Assembly (NCBI RefSeq): GCF_023101765.2
Contig: NC_064219.1
Span: 11,697,774 to 11,761,773, forward strand
Length of the DNA: 64,000 bases
Reading direction: 5' to 3'
Source of the DNA: Spodoptera frugiperda
Lineage: Eukaryota > Arthropoda > Insecta > Lepidoptera > Noctuidae
Part shown: piece after piece, positions 1 through 11,600 of the stretch
How the letters are laid out: each line of letters opens with the position of its first letter
Position numbering within the stretch: the stretch's first letter is position 1
The notes under the pieces: model-generated
The model's database searches: none
What the model saw: only the letters and a program-made list of their open reading frames with translations
Told to the model about the DNA's origin: nothing
Position numbers and translations under genes: made by a program

Positions 1-3000
1 ACGCGAACTGCACTAAACATTTTTTGCTTTCACGTTCTCCTTAGCAATACCAATCTGTGTATCTAGTGGGCTGGCAGGTACTTGCAGCTGGGGGCCATTA
101 AGTAAGCGATCCTAATGAAGCGGTGGCGAGGTGTGCGACACGGCCCGGGTCGCGCTATCCGCCATCGCACCGCGCCACACCGCGCGACCTCCGCCCCGCG
201 CCGCCCGCCGCCTTCTACGGACACAAACTACTTATGCTAAGTCTCCACATTTGGAAAGTAATTCGTTCTAAGATTACTCTCTGAACGTTTTGTTATTTCA
301 ATCTGCTATTCTCGGTACGTTTTATTGTTTCAATAAAACCTTACTATAACTGCTGTTCAGATTGATTCGCGGCGTTTTGACGTTTATAGCGCTCACATAC
401 ATAATGTTTTATTGTGCTTAGCTTCCCATTTTCTGCGATGGGAATTTGAACAAATACCTAAGTTGGTTTTAACCTATCTTAGCTATAATAGGTACCTACT
501 TAATCTACTTACCTATCTCAGCTATAACCAAGTGAACGCCACAATTAGTGTGCATCAGAGAGAAAATATCTACTCATTAGTTATTCTAGAGCCGTCCAGG
601 TCACAGCGAGCTGACACCGCGCGGTACCGACATGCGACATCATCAGTGCCATCAGGGATAAGCTCTGCTAAGCCTGTGACAAACATTTGTGCAAACGTGC
701 ACAGACTCTTGATTGCCCACTTGTTGTAACATCATTATTTTAACCACAAAAAATGTCGGCCATTGTGCGACCCTCCGCAAGGGTCAAACAATAGCACATC
801 AAGCGAGAGCACAGGTTTTTATGATGTCAGCTGCGCAAGTGGGGCTCGGACCTATTGTAATCGCAAAATGGGATTAAACTATCCCATTCAACTATTCATT
901 ACAATATTTCAAAACTATTAAACCAACAGCTTTAAATAAAACGAACCCTGTGCACTGAGCCACAGAGGCCATTTTTTGTTGCAAGCTACTTAATTTGCAT
1001 TGAATGTTTTTCCCCTGCAGCGATCGAGATCCCCTCGCGAAATGGATCTTTTTATCTATTACAACGATTATAGTATTTAACCGTGCGTCGAGGCGTGAAA
1101 TCGGATTGATTAGCGATACGTATGTATGAAGTGAATAGTTTATCGATTATCAATTATTGTAATCGATTACAGCTACCGTTAGAATATTTTATGAACAATC
1201 ATATCGAATCGGTTCGTTCGGGAGGCGGCTACCGTTTTGGTAATTGGATTTTGAAGATTTATGTGTGATGGAAATAGTAGTGAGCATTTTTTGTCATATT
1301 TTAATGAGTTGTAGGCAATGTGTGTCTGTTAGGTCCGGCCGTTGCCCTGTGTCAGGGCAGGTCGGCTCGCGTGTGACATGCGACGCGGCACAATGTGTCG
1401 ATGTGGTGATGCTATCTGTCCCAATCGTCACGCTCTCATTATTTTGCACTACGGAGCCTGTGACGGGATAAAGAATCGAACCTTCGAGCATTGGTCCATA
1501 ACCAAGTGGCCAGTAGGTACCTGCAGCTGTCACGTCACGAACTTTCACGAATTTCTAGTTAGGTTCTGAAAGTCCTGTTTATGTTTATCTACATGGGTAG
1601 ATATCATAGGATAGTAGATGATATTAAATAACGTAGCGACCTTAGCCATTATTATTTACCTACCTATATGTTACGGTAAAAGACCGTGCATTTATGTTCA
1701 AATTACCTAATTCGGTCCTTTCTTTTGGTGAGTCGGAATTAGAGAGCCAGTCGTCAGGAACTCTAAATCTGAAATGATTCGTAAGACTGCTTTTGTTTTT
1801 TAATACGAGCATAAGAGCATTAGTACCTAAGTCTTCAGATATGAGTTAACTACTTACCTAAGTATAGGTTGGTATTATAGGCAGGGCTATTTGGAAACCT
1901 AGGAAATAGACAACGTGTGTAGTAGACTAGACGATATGTGAAACATAACGGTGTTCGTGAGCGGCGCGCGGCGCGGCGCAGGCGCAGCACGCATCGAACA
2001 CTCACCGCTCATTAGCCCGCGCCGTTAGCTCTCGTTAGCCAACTTTATGATGTCCTGAATAAATAATGTATCAACTATTAGCTGCATAATGTCGGCTGCG
2101 TCGTGCCGCCGTCCCTGCAGCTTACGTGCTCGACTACGATCCCATCTTTAACTTACGACCTGCTCCTATATTCACTTAGTCGGTGTGCTTGTTTATCTAT
2201 GTGCCTGGAAAGTAATCATAGTTTTACTGTTTTAACCTTAGCGTATCTACAAAGTGAATTTGACGCTTCTCTATAGACTTTTCATACAAGATTCTACGTA
2301 CTTTTAGTTCTAGAAGTTTTATTTTTATCACTATAACCGGTTGCCAGAAGTTCATAATTCGAACTGCATCGGTAGGACCTATTCTAAATAAAACATTCAC
2401 TACCAGATACATAGACTTCGGAGGAAGTCAGTCGCATCGCACGCCATCTGTAAGTGGAATACTGGACAATTATCTGGAAGCTGCAGTTGTCTCGTGGAGT
2501 CCTGCGCCGTGTAATGGTCCATCGGTCGCTGGCGTCGGCGCGTCGTGCGTCCGCGTCGTGTCGCGCGCTCGCCATACATCAGCCACTTCCGCGACGCGAC
2601 GCTGCACTACACGCCGCGCTAATTAGACTGCGCGAGCGCAGGTTAAGTGGCGTCTTGTACGGAACCTGCATGTCCCACCACTAATGGGTTTTATTGGTTA
2701 TTAGTTGGTCTGTTGTCTATGTGTGCCGTGTGTGGACGACTGGACGCGCTCCACGACCAGGAACTTCCTGAAATACTTCTTATGTCTGAGAAATGTTCAA
2801 ATCTTAAAGTTTAATATGAACCTTGGAAGCAGGTTTTAATTGAAACCTATTCGACGCTATGAAATGGATGGGAAAGTTATATTCAGATTGGTCACTTGCG
2901 TCCAGAAACTGATTAGAAGTAATGTTGATATATTACGTAAATGTAAAAACTGAGCTTGCACAATAATCGATGTTTTCAACATCACAATTTGAATTCTAAA

Positions 3001-3671
3001 TCATGGAAGTCTATCAAAAACATCGAGAATCATATCAAGCAAGAATATTATCATTTAAATCTGACGCCGACATCAACGGGAGATACTTACTCAGTCAATT
3101 GGAGATAAATTTAAGTTATTTTATATTATCTAATCTAATTTTATACTTTATCGAGGAGTTTAGAGCCCGCGGATCGAATTGAAGACATTTTAATTGTGGT
3201 TGATAAGTAATAAATAAGTATGGGCCGATGATGTGGCGACTGACGACACGACGCCCGACGCAGCCGACACAGGCGGACATTCGTAGCTCATTTACATTTT
3301 AATTAGAAGGGAATCGATGTTTGATGTAATGACGAGCTGACGCGGGAGGTCTGCCCTCTGCAGCGAGTGCTGTCTGCCGGCCACTGTGTGGGAGCCATAC
3401 AACAGAGCTGATAACGCACAGTTATCCATGTCTCAAAAATTATAATTAGCACCATTGCTTAATAAAGATACATACAATAAACCTATCCCATCAAAAAGTA
3501 CCTACCTAAATCAAATTTTACCAGGAAAAGATCAATATGAGGCTGATCCTCTAGTTCTATGACAACTATTGCCCGTTTTCACCAACAAATTAACGATAAA
3601 AATGAAAACTTGATTCCTTAATACAGGCAGACAACCAGCAACCTAAACTGTGAAGTTGTACGAGAAAGCTA
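1..3671. other. Non-coding stretch, no gene seen
   Basis: No open frame here shows a recognisable domain, and the longest are about 100 codons with no support. The sequence alternates AT-rich blocks with short GC-rich blocks (near 120-220 and 1960-2030). Only one NRF1-like site is present, at 1976. I see no tRNA, no intact mobile element and no strong tandem repeat. Confidence 0.5.
1976..1985 (+). promoter_or_regulatory. Isolated NRF1-like site, AG centre
   Basis: The sequence reads GCGCAGGCGC inside a short GC-rich block. It fits RCGCANGCGY, the consensus used for NRF1 (Erect wing in insects). It is the leftmost exact copy of the word that becomes very frequent from 27 kb onward. Binding is inferred from sequence only. 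Confidence 0.4.
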
Positions 3672-3878
3672 TTTTTCTTTTCTTTTTTTAAGGGGGAAAA
3701 TCATCCAATTACTTCTTCGGCCTTGGGTGTGGCGAAAAGGAGTGTCAGACTCTTACTGACTAAAAACCACCTTGTTCCTACTTCTACCCATTGAGTCGGA
3801 GCCCCGGTAAACCCGTCTGCAGCTCTGGATCAGGCATCAGCGGGCCCCATCAGATATGAGACCATCTGAGCCTGGAGA
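3672..3878 (-). mobile_element. R1-like LINE 3' UTR fragment (minus strand)
   Basis: Read on the minus strand, this copy ends in a decayed poly-A (T-rich run at 3672-3690). It carries the same ordered blocks as the 3' UTR of the LINE at 18.45-18.75 kb: a GGGGCCC block, CTGATGCCTGATCC, GGTTTACCGGGGCTCCG, GGTTTTTAGTCAGTAAGAGT, and TTGGATGATTTTCCCCCT. The match is imperfect, so this is an older copy. No coding part remains, consistent with severe 5' truncation. I could not find a convincing target duplication. Confidence 0.8.
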
Positions 3879-6800
3879 ACAGTTAGGTATCTGAAACATC
3901 ATGCAGTTGTTTAGTAAAGGTAACGGTAATGGTTCACAACCTGTGTTGCAACATTTACAATTGTAAAGTCATGTCACACTGTGGCTGCACTGTAAGTATA
4001 CTTTCAGTACTGAGCGAATGCGTCTATCTGTGGCGTCAGGTTGCGCGGGCGCAGGCTAATTAGCGAAGTGTGGCGTGTCGTGCTCTCGCTCCGTATTTAC
4101 ATAGAAACGGTTCGACTCGGACGAAACAAAACTGCCTCGTACACCGTGCGCGCCGCGTACTACCACCGGGATACACACTAGTACCTACATATACAATTAT
4201 TTCTAATACTTGCATTACTTAAATACAGAGGATTACAAACGTAAGTACTTGGTCTTTGTATAATGCGGTATGTTTATATCTATATATTACCTATTATATC
4301 TATATATTACCTATTTTGATTTCGGTGAATGATCTTTAAAAGTTGACATCATGTCATTACAGTCGCGTTCATTATTATATGCAGCTATGTATAACTATGT
4401 ATGTATGTAACATATTATATACAAGTACAGCGCCTAACTTTCACGAGGCTGCCTGAGTATCCGAATAACACATCAGTATGGTTATTATCGACGTTATGGC
4501 CGCGTCGATATCCTACTTAGATTGCCGCTCGTTATTACTCCGTATCGACAAGTTATTACAGTTTGGGACGCAGCCCCCGCCTGCGCCCGCGCCGATCACA
4601 TTATTATTATTGCTCCGAGATCATTCGATATCTGTTTAAGGATTAACAATGATTTGTTGTTGTGAACGATTTCTTCGAAGCTAAGTGGAAGTTAAATTAA
4701 GTAACTGCCTGCGTGTTATCTGCTAGAAAGTTAACGACAAAGTAATGCTGAACATGAAGGTGTGCTCCGTTCAGAAGTACAACTTGTATTACTTTAGTAC
4801 AATTAATTTATGACTCGATAAGTTCCGAGAAAATAGGATTTTATAGGCTTAGAACTCGGTTGATTTAGCAATGTACATTACGCTTGTTAATACTTTAATA
4901 CTTCATTGGTCCATGAAATAGGCGACAAACAATGTCGTAGAGTATTAAAAACTGTTCGTATTTTATAAGTATGTACAGAATAGAGAAAAGCTTTCGATTG
5001 TGAACAAACAACTCGCGTACATGTCGTGTTCACATTTACGTTCGAGGATTGTTATACAAATAAGTTGTACAGTATCGACATGTGTCCACTGCCCCCATAC
5101 GTTAGTGTAACAGACATCGTTTACAGAATGGGCCCCGTAACGACCGCGGTGTGAGGACGCTGCGCCCACGCATCGCTCGCATCGATCCGTTGACATCAAG
5201 GCTCCTCGTGAGTAAGCAGAGTGAGGTGTGGGACGCTATGTGATGGCTGCGTCATTTGATCATTCACCATCAATTCATATTGAACATGTGTAGTGGACGC
5301 CGGCGTTGATATGTTGTGTCGTTATTATGGTAATGCACTCTTTAATACTTCTTCCACAGTATCATTATAAAAACCATGAGAAAGGAAGCAACGTCTGATT
5401 TATTACTTCTGTTGTCAGTCATTCTGAAATGTAATCAAAGAAAGCAAATACCTGCAGCAGCTGCATTTCCAAGAATATAACATGTTGTTCAGAGCAGTGT
5501 AAACAAAAAATATAAATAATAATCGCGAACATGAAGCGAGTGAGCGATACTCCGCGGCCGCAGTGCCTTGCCCTGTTGCGTGCGTGGAGCGCGGAGGCTG
5601 GAACAATAAAACAAAAGATAACAACAAATTATCGAACACAGCGCATTTTAAATAGCTGCCGTATGAAGCAGTGTTTGAGAGTTTACCTGGTACACTGGCA
5701 CCGGCGAGCTATTTAGGGAGCGAGCAGCTACATGCTACATCACATACCTACGCCATGGACCTGGCAGTGGGAGTGGCGCGCCGCGGTATTGTTGTGCCTC
5801 TACTTATTATAGACTCCGTAATTACTGATTTACTGCTGCTTTTTGCGAGCGGAATTTTAAACGGAAAGAAATAATCGTACACTGCCCAGTAATTGCAGGA
5901 CAACATTGTGGGTGTAATAATTATCAGGGAAACTGTTTACGTCAAGCAAGTTCAGCATGGAGGTGTAATCACCATAATCAAACAACTGACCGAACATTGT
6001 AGTCAATACAACCGCGACATTCATTATCCCGAACATCCGACATGCTTTTGCTGGTCTCTTGTGGGCGTGCCCTGTACGTAAGTTTAGATGAAACGTACCC
6101 GGGATTGCTGCTACGTCGGTACACCGTGTTGTCGTTTAACAAAAGTTTGTCTTTGGTCAAAATTAAATACATTACATTGGCTCTGATGCAAGCGAGGCGA
6201 CCTGCCTTGCACCCGATATTGTTGCTTCCAGTGCAGCTCAGTTCCACCAGCTCGGAGTAAGGACCTGTAAGTAGTTGTCGAGCTACTCGTCAGAGCGCCG
6301 AGCTGTGGGAGCGGTGGGAGCATGTCCGTGCGCGAGCGCAGCGTGACAGATAGATTGCAGCCGAGCGACCTCTGCCGGCGCGCGCGCACGCCGCCCGAGC
6401 GCAGCCTGTAGGGTAACCTACCCGCCTAGCCTAGATCGTGCCATGGGATAGTCTCTCTGTACTAGACTGCATTTTCTAATACCTTGTTAATGAGATGAAT
6501 AAAAACCTTTAAAATGTTTGGATTTTGGATAGAACTTTCTAGTTGTACGAAATACAGATTTTGTTTACTGCTCTACTCAACAGCTTTCCTTGTCAGTTCA
6601 TAGTCTAAGTTGGAAAATGAGAACTTTATAAAATGCCGCTATGAATCGGATTAAGTGGATACTTTACTTATCTTGTATAAGTATTCGATAAGATACCTCA
6701 TAGATCTGAAAATTTCAGGGCATTGTGTCCTTGTATGTGCTGAAAATCGGAACCCTCTACAGACAACTCACGGCCGCGCTAGCAACTGGCAGCGCGCACA

Positions 6801-9271
6801 ATGAAAAAGTGGCGTCGTTCATAAATTATCGGCGCAATGGCGGCGCGTGACGTGGCCTGCGCGCGCGCACCGCGGCCGGTGCACGACCCACCACACCGTG
6901 CAGCATACTTTCAGAGGTACCACTACAAGTAACACTAGCCAACACTCACCATGTATATTCTGTTCACTATTATAATTCATAGTACTACCGTAACTACCTA
7001 TACACATGCTACAATCAATTCTTAGCTTAAGTTCCATGACTTGTCTGCATGATGGTCTTTTTCACCAACTAAAAACTACAGTTCGGTTCAATAAAGGCGT
7101 GTAAATAGTGTCAAGTTCAGCTAACGGAGATGTAGTAACGTTGCAAGTTGTCCTCCGCCTGCGCAGCATCACATCGTGTGCACACTGGTACTTCTGTGCG
7201 TGTGTGCGTGCGGTGGCCGCGGCTCTATGTTTATGCTGATTAATAGGGATAAATCGATGGACAGCGCCATGATACCTGGATAAATTACTTTTATATCTGA
7301 GAACTATATTTTTAATCCTTTTACCTACGAATGTTGCACGAGATTATAAAATACTTTTTATTTGAACTTTTTTCCTTTCAAAGTTTTTAGATTGCTTTTT
7401 CTATAATGTTTCTAGGTGTGGAGGCAGGCTTGTGATGTTTCACGGTTTAAAATGTATTGTTAGTGCATAGTGCTAAACATTGAAGATAGTATCTGTTTAG
7501 TTGTATATAATCAACGGATTGACTGATGGCATCGGTCAGACTCAGTCAGAGCCACTCAGTCACCGTGTAATGTATTTGGCACGGCTGACAGACCGACACG
7601 TCACGGATCACTACTGTCACTACGCTGATCATTGCGATGCTTTTTCCTGTTGCTGAACAACAGCCACCAGACATGCTACTTAGGATTCTGTAGATATTTG
7701 TTACAATTAAGAACGGTTTTTCGTTTATTTTTGTTAATCATAATCTTCGGTTCTGGGTTTGACACTGAGTATTCAATATGTATTATTCCTGTGCAGATCT
7801 GTACAATAATGCCTACCGAACAAATATCTAAGTTGACTGTATTAATTATATCTACGGATATTACCAAAACAGCACAGATTTCATCAAAAGACTACTTATT
7901 AAGATTTAAAGCCGACTTTACATGTAGATAGTGTAGCGGGCCACATTATGGCGGAGGTGCTACAATACGTGGAAATCTCAATCTTTTCATTTCGAAGCAG
8001 CTTTAAAACTGAAGTAAATTCTTTTCGACAAAGTAAAGAGTGTGCTATCAGTGGCCATCGCGCCGGGTGCCGGGCACCAGGCACCGGGCAGGAACCAGGC
8101 AGGCAGCAGGGAGGGTCGGTAGCGTGCCAGCGCGTCGTTTGTCGGCCGCGATTTACGGCGCGATCCGCGATACTCGGCCGCTCTGATTGGTACACGCGGC
8201 CAGATGCGCGATAAATCGCAGCTCACACGTCCGCGCCACGCCAGCCTCCGCCGCACTAAGGGACGCTGCAGACTGCACACCAAGCACACCAACACTCCTC
8301 GTACTCCCGGATCGCGTTCCCGAGGTATATGTTCCTGACACGTCCCAGGAGGGGAAATTGTTTGCACTACACACGTGTACACTGTCAATTTGTACAGTGG
8401 ACAACAAACTTGAGATTGTCCTGATAGAACGCAGATCATACACACTTAAACCGGACAGGTCTTAGACAAATCAGTGTTGGAAGAATGACCAAGCCATTCT
8501 CTAGCTGCTGTTGTACATCGTGTGTGTTTGTATATTTTGGCCCGATGTGCAGGGCTCTTTAGCTGCTCCTCAGCTATTGGTGGTCCGCTAGATGGCGCGA
8601 TAGCCTGCAACACGGAGGCTGTATCGTAACATGTTCGCGAACACAATGATGCAATTTATTAGTTCAACAGCTCATAAATATTAGTACTGCTGTAACTGTA
8701 TTTGTTCGTAACGTCCCCGCCCTCACCCCGCGTCCCGCCCGCCGCGCCGTGTCGATACTATCACTCGTATTTATTGGGGTGCAGTCATAGATTAATGATT
8801 TTTCTATTGTTTCTTCCGTCAAGTATTTCTGACCACACGGCGATAGTTACGTATCTGCTGATAGACTGGCTCACTCACTCACTCAGTCGCGTAAACTGCC
8901 AGCAGTCAGCAGCATATCATTTACGTGAGTAATGTCGGACGTATCCGGGAGTAATCGCGGCGCGGATGATAACGAGATCACGCCTCATTAATTCGGTTTA
9001 TCTTAGTGTATGGGCTAGATAAGGGGCTGCAGATACCTGCCCGTATGTTGCGCAGTATCAGTACCTCGCGGAGATCCAGTGAGATGCGATTGCGAAACTC
9101 TTGCGTCACTTGTGGCTGTGATGGATCTACCGCCAGATCTTTCTGTAATCAGTGTAAGCTAGGTTGTGCTCGATACGTGTCACATACTGACAATACTAAA
9201 CACAACTCTAACGGTGTATAGTACACCAGGTCTTGCCAAAAATGTATTTGTATGTTGAATTGCACGATAAT
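3879..9271. other. Non-coding stretch, no gene seen
   Basis: The overlapping short frames near 5.5-6.4 kb and 7.9-8.5 kb lie in GC-rich DNA that is open on both strands and show no known domain. There are short GC-rich islands near 4560-4600, 6300-6420, 6830-6900 and 8050-8300. GCGC-NN-GCGC words with GG or CC centres occur at 4043 and 4583, and a GC-centred one at 6859. Nothing else stands out. Confidence 0.5.
4275..4314. repeat. 20-bp tandem duplication, two exact copies
   Basis: A 20-base AT-rich unit (starting TATATCTATA and ending TACCTAT) occurs at 4275-4294 and again without change at 4295-4314. Slippage is the likely origin. Confidence 0.85.
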
Positions 9272-9330
9272 TCCTTCAGCAGTTTTTGCGTGAAATACAA
9301 ATAAACATTCATACATACTCAGTTTTTGTA
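9272..9330 (+). mobile_element. Decayed transposon fragment
   Basis: The segment with CTTCAGCAGTTTTTGCGTGA followed by a stretch of ACAAATAAACATTCATACATAC resembles a phrase I know from many lepidopteran repeat copies, usually written with CAGTAGTTTTTGCGTGAA and a run of ACATAC. The element's ends are not visible and the class is uncertain (possibly Helitron-related). Confidence 0.4.
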
Positions 9331-9412
9331 CTTATATTAAGTACTTACTTAGGTAGTGTTACTTCAGGGGAAATACACAAGTTGTGGTGTAAGTTCATTG
9401 AACATGGTAAGT

Positions 9413-9450
9413 GGCCCACTACTGGCCATTACCGGCCACTACTGGCCACC
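9413..9450. repeat. Duplicated GGCCACTACTGGCC unit
   Basis: Two near copies of a GGCC-ACTACT-GGCC word lie end to end, separated by ATTACC. Each is itself bounded by GGCC, giving partial dyad symmetry. This may be a small tandem duplication or a paired binding site. Confidence 0.5.
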
Positions 9451-9524
9451 GACGGTACACATTTGATCAGTGGTCACGATGATGTAATAACTAGGTACAT
9501 TTTCCTTGTTTTTGCGCGGTGTAT

Positions 9525-10146
9525 GCGCAGGCGCAGGCGGGGGCGGAGTGGTCGGTAAGTGGTGCTCGTAGCTCGTAATAACACGCGAGATCACTCATTA
9601 CGATAACACAAAAACGAATCAATCACCACCACCACCAGTCAGTCAGTCAGCTACACTCCGAGCTACACTCGTCACGGTTCTACCGCAGTACGAGTGTGTT
9701 TGTAGATGTTTGTGTGGAACACGATGGATGGATGTAGAGAGCTTTCAAACATAAGTGCTGACGAAGCAAGTACTCTAGATTTGCCGCTGAGTTTGGAAAG
9801 AGGCGATGTGTGGGCAGACTAGTAACAGTTCGGTGTCAATTGCTTGTTTGTTGGTACGCCGTAGATGTAAGATCATGCGATGAGTCAGAGCGTGAGTACC
9901 GTTACAGTCCACTGCGAGGAGAGGTGTGACTCGGTGCGCCTGCGCAACGACTAGATACAGCCAGAGATCGATCGTGTGACCCCGGACAGTTCCGCTAGTG
10001 AAGCAGCCAGCTAGCTGCGGCGCAACGAATGTGCCTGCGCAGGCGCAGGGTCATGGGGAGGTCTAGCCTAGCAGCGGGGCGGGGCGCGCGGGGGCGTGGC
10101 CATCCTGCAATCCCATTGGCTGGCGCAGTTAGAAAGGCGCACGCGC
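9525..10146. promoter_or_regulatory. Cluster of four NRF1-like sites
   Basis: Exact GCGC-NN-GCGC words occur at 9525 (AG), 9936 (CT), 10037 (AG) and 10137 (AC). All four fit RCGCANGCGY on one strand or the other. The 10037 site is embedded in the palindrome CCTGCGCAGG at 10034-10043, so two half sites overlap. This is the only such cluster in the left 27 kb. The surrounding 10.0-10.4 kb is GC-rich. No start site or open frame with support lies next to it, so a promoter role is only possible. Confidence 0.45.
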
Positions 10147-10757
10147 ATTCACTGCGCTTTATTAGCGATTTGATGGTCAACTCCTTAAACAATGCTTGTG
10201 AACGTAAACAATGGACTGAAACGTGACCGCGGGGTCGCGGGTTCTGTTCCCGTTTCAATTGCACGACGTGGCGCAACCAGAGTGGCTCATTGTACGCTGT
10301 TTGTTTTTTGTTGTAAGATGAGAGGATGTTGCGGCGCGCGCAGCTTTTTGTTTGGACCGATTAAAATTGCTGAGCGGAGGACGAGTGGCGGCGGAGCGGT
10401 GCGGAGCGGAGCGAAGCTGTGCTGCTCGCGTTTTTATTGTTGTGTAAGCATTGAATTGCAGGCAGTGCGCGAGTCGTGTTATTATTTCTAGAGGAAATGG
10501 CTGAGGCTGCGCTGATTAATTCAACTGAACAAGTTATTAAGTTACGACATAATGCCGGGCTCGGGCTTTACGAGCGCATTCGTACCAAGTTATGCGAGAT
10601 TGATCACAATGGAATAAATAGCTTCGTATTACATAACATATCAGACTTACCAAGACATGCTTAGCAACAGATCCCTAGCTTACTGCAGAAGGCCAAAACT
10701 AGGCTCATCTTAAGTTTATTAATGTCAAAACAAGTTAACACCTTTTTACGTATTTAT

Positions 10758-10871
10758 GAAATTATACATTTCGTAGCAGACGTAGAGCCGCGTAGCTCAC
10801 GTAGCCTACTACGTGACGAGAATGTCGTTGATGTCTTTTGATCGTGGCTACGCGTGCTACGAAATTATACA
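10758..10871. mobile_element. Small fold-back (MITE-like) element with direct repeats
   Basis: The direct repeat GAAATTATACA occurs at 10758-10768 and 10861-10871. Inside it lie inverted arms TTTCGTAGCA (10769-10778) and TGCTACGAAA (10855-10864). The interior is full of CGTAG/CTACG words in both orientations, so the strand can fold on itself. The layout fits a short non-autonomous insertion with an 11-bp target duplication. The right arm overlaps the direct repeat by four bases, so the exact edges are uncertain. Confidence 0.5.
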
Positions 10872-10902
10872 ATATGATTCAATGTTTTCATTTCTTTGTA
10901 AA

Positions 10903-10978
10903 CTAGGGAACTCTATTGAAATTCATTTGCTTATAGCACATAGCAAGAAAAATCTTGCTACGTAATTCATTTCCCTAG
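10903..10978. repeat. Nested palindrome
   Basis: Outer arms CTAGGGAA (10903-10910) and TTCCCTAG (10971-10978) enclose a perfect hairpin, TAGCAAGA (10941-10948) and TCTTGCTA (10953-10960), with loop AAAA. It lies about 30 bases downstream of the fold-back element and may be part of the same insertion or a second one. Confidence 0.55.
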
Positions 10979-11085
10979 AAACATTGCTTGATTTTACTCG
11001 TTTTTTACTAAGCACTCTGTAATTTCATGGAGCCCATAAGCCAAGATGACGTGGGAAGAACGATCCATATAGAGGTCTCTGCCCT

Positions 11086-11420
11086 ACCTTTTTTTTACAT
11101 TTAATGGGTCGACGTTTGGCCGCTATCTCACCTGATGGTAAGTGATGATGCGGCCTACGGTGGAGCACGTCTGCCCATAAGCAACCTATTCACACCCAGG
11201 TTATACCCATCAGGAAACACAGACTCCGGCAAGGAGTTCCACTCCCTAGCAGTTCGCACAAGGAAGCTTGAAGCGAAGCGCTTCGTGCGTGTGGGTGGGA
11301 TATCTACCATGAAGCGGTGACGCCTCGCCGATTGTCTTGTGGTTCGTTGATGAAAAGGACTAGGGGGAATCAAGTTGTCTCGGAGACATAGAACATTTTG
11401 AACCATTTTCACCAACTACA
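11086..11420 (-). mobile_element. 5'-truncated jockey/CR1-type LINE (minus strand)
   Basis: Read on the minus strand, this is the last part of a non-LTR retrotransposon: the C-terminal end of the reverse transcriptase protein, a short 3' UTR containing CTTACCATCAGGTGAGAT, and an A-rich tail (T-run at about 11088-11098). The CTTACCATCAGGTGA phrase is a frequent end of lepidopteran LINEs of this group. Everything upstream of about 11420 is lost. The target duplication was not found. Confidence 0.75.
11155..11415 (-). pseudogene. C-terminal fragment of LINE reverse transcriptase
   Basis: An 86-codon open stretch encodes the extreme C-terminus of a jockey/CR1-group ORF2 protein, downstream of the polymerase domain. 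Visible hallmarks are RTKRFASSFLVRTAREWNSL followed by PESVFPDGYNLGV and NRLLMGRR, matching the usual pattern of basic residues, SF..R....WN.LP..VF and a final FK..V...L block. The FK part expected between NLGV and NRLL is missing, which suggests a small in-frame deletion. No catalytic residue is present, so the fragment cannot be active. The first methionine is arbitrary because the true start was lost to 5' truncation. The group assignment is from memory of the family. Confidence 0.7.
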
Positions 11421-11564
11421 CTAAAACATCTCTTAACTAACAGTTACTAAGTGTCCGTCAGGTGTCACTTATAGGTTACAGAACACCTAATTTGTAGCAC
11501 ACATGCCATTAACTGATGTATATAACGTTAGCATTCAAGAATAAAACCCACTACCTGAAACCTA

Positions 11565-11600
11565 TATGTATGTACATACAATGTATGTATGTATGTATGT
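11565..11600. repeat. ATGT tetranucleotide microsatellite
   Basis: ATGT repeats are interrupted once by an inverted ACATACA segment, giving a short self-complementary stretch. Confidence 0.8.

Noticed and set aside
7987..8445. 152-codon minus-strand frame
   Set aside because: Shares its DNA with three other open frames in a GC-rich stretch, with no recognisable protein family.
10222..10250. tRNA-like TCGCGGGTTCTGTTCCCG
   Set aside because: The B box lacks the invariant A and no acceptor or anticodon arms fit; most likely a GC-rich coincidence.
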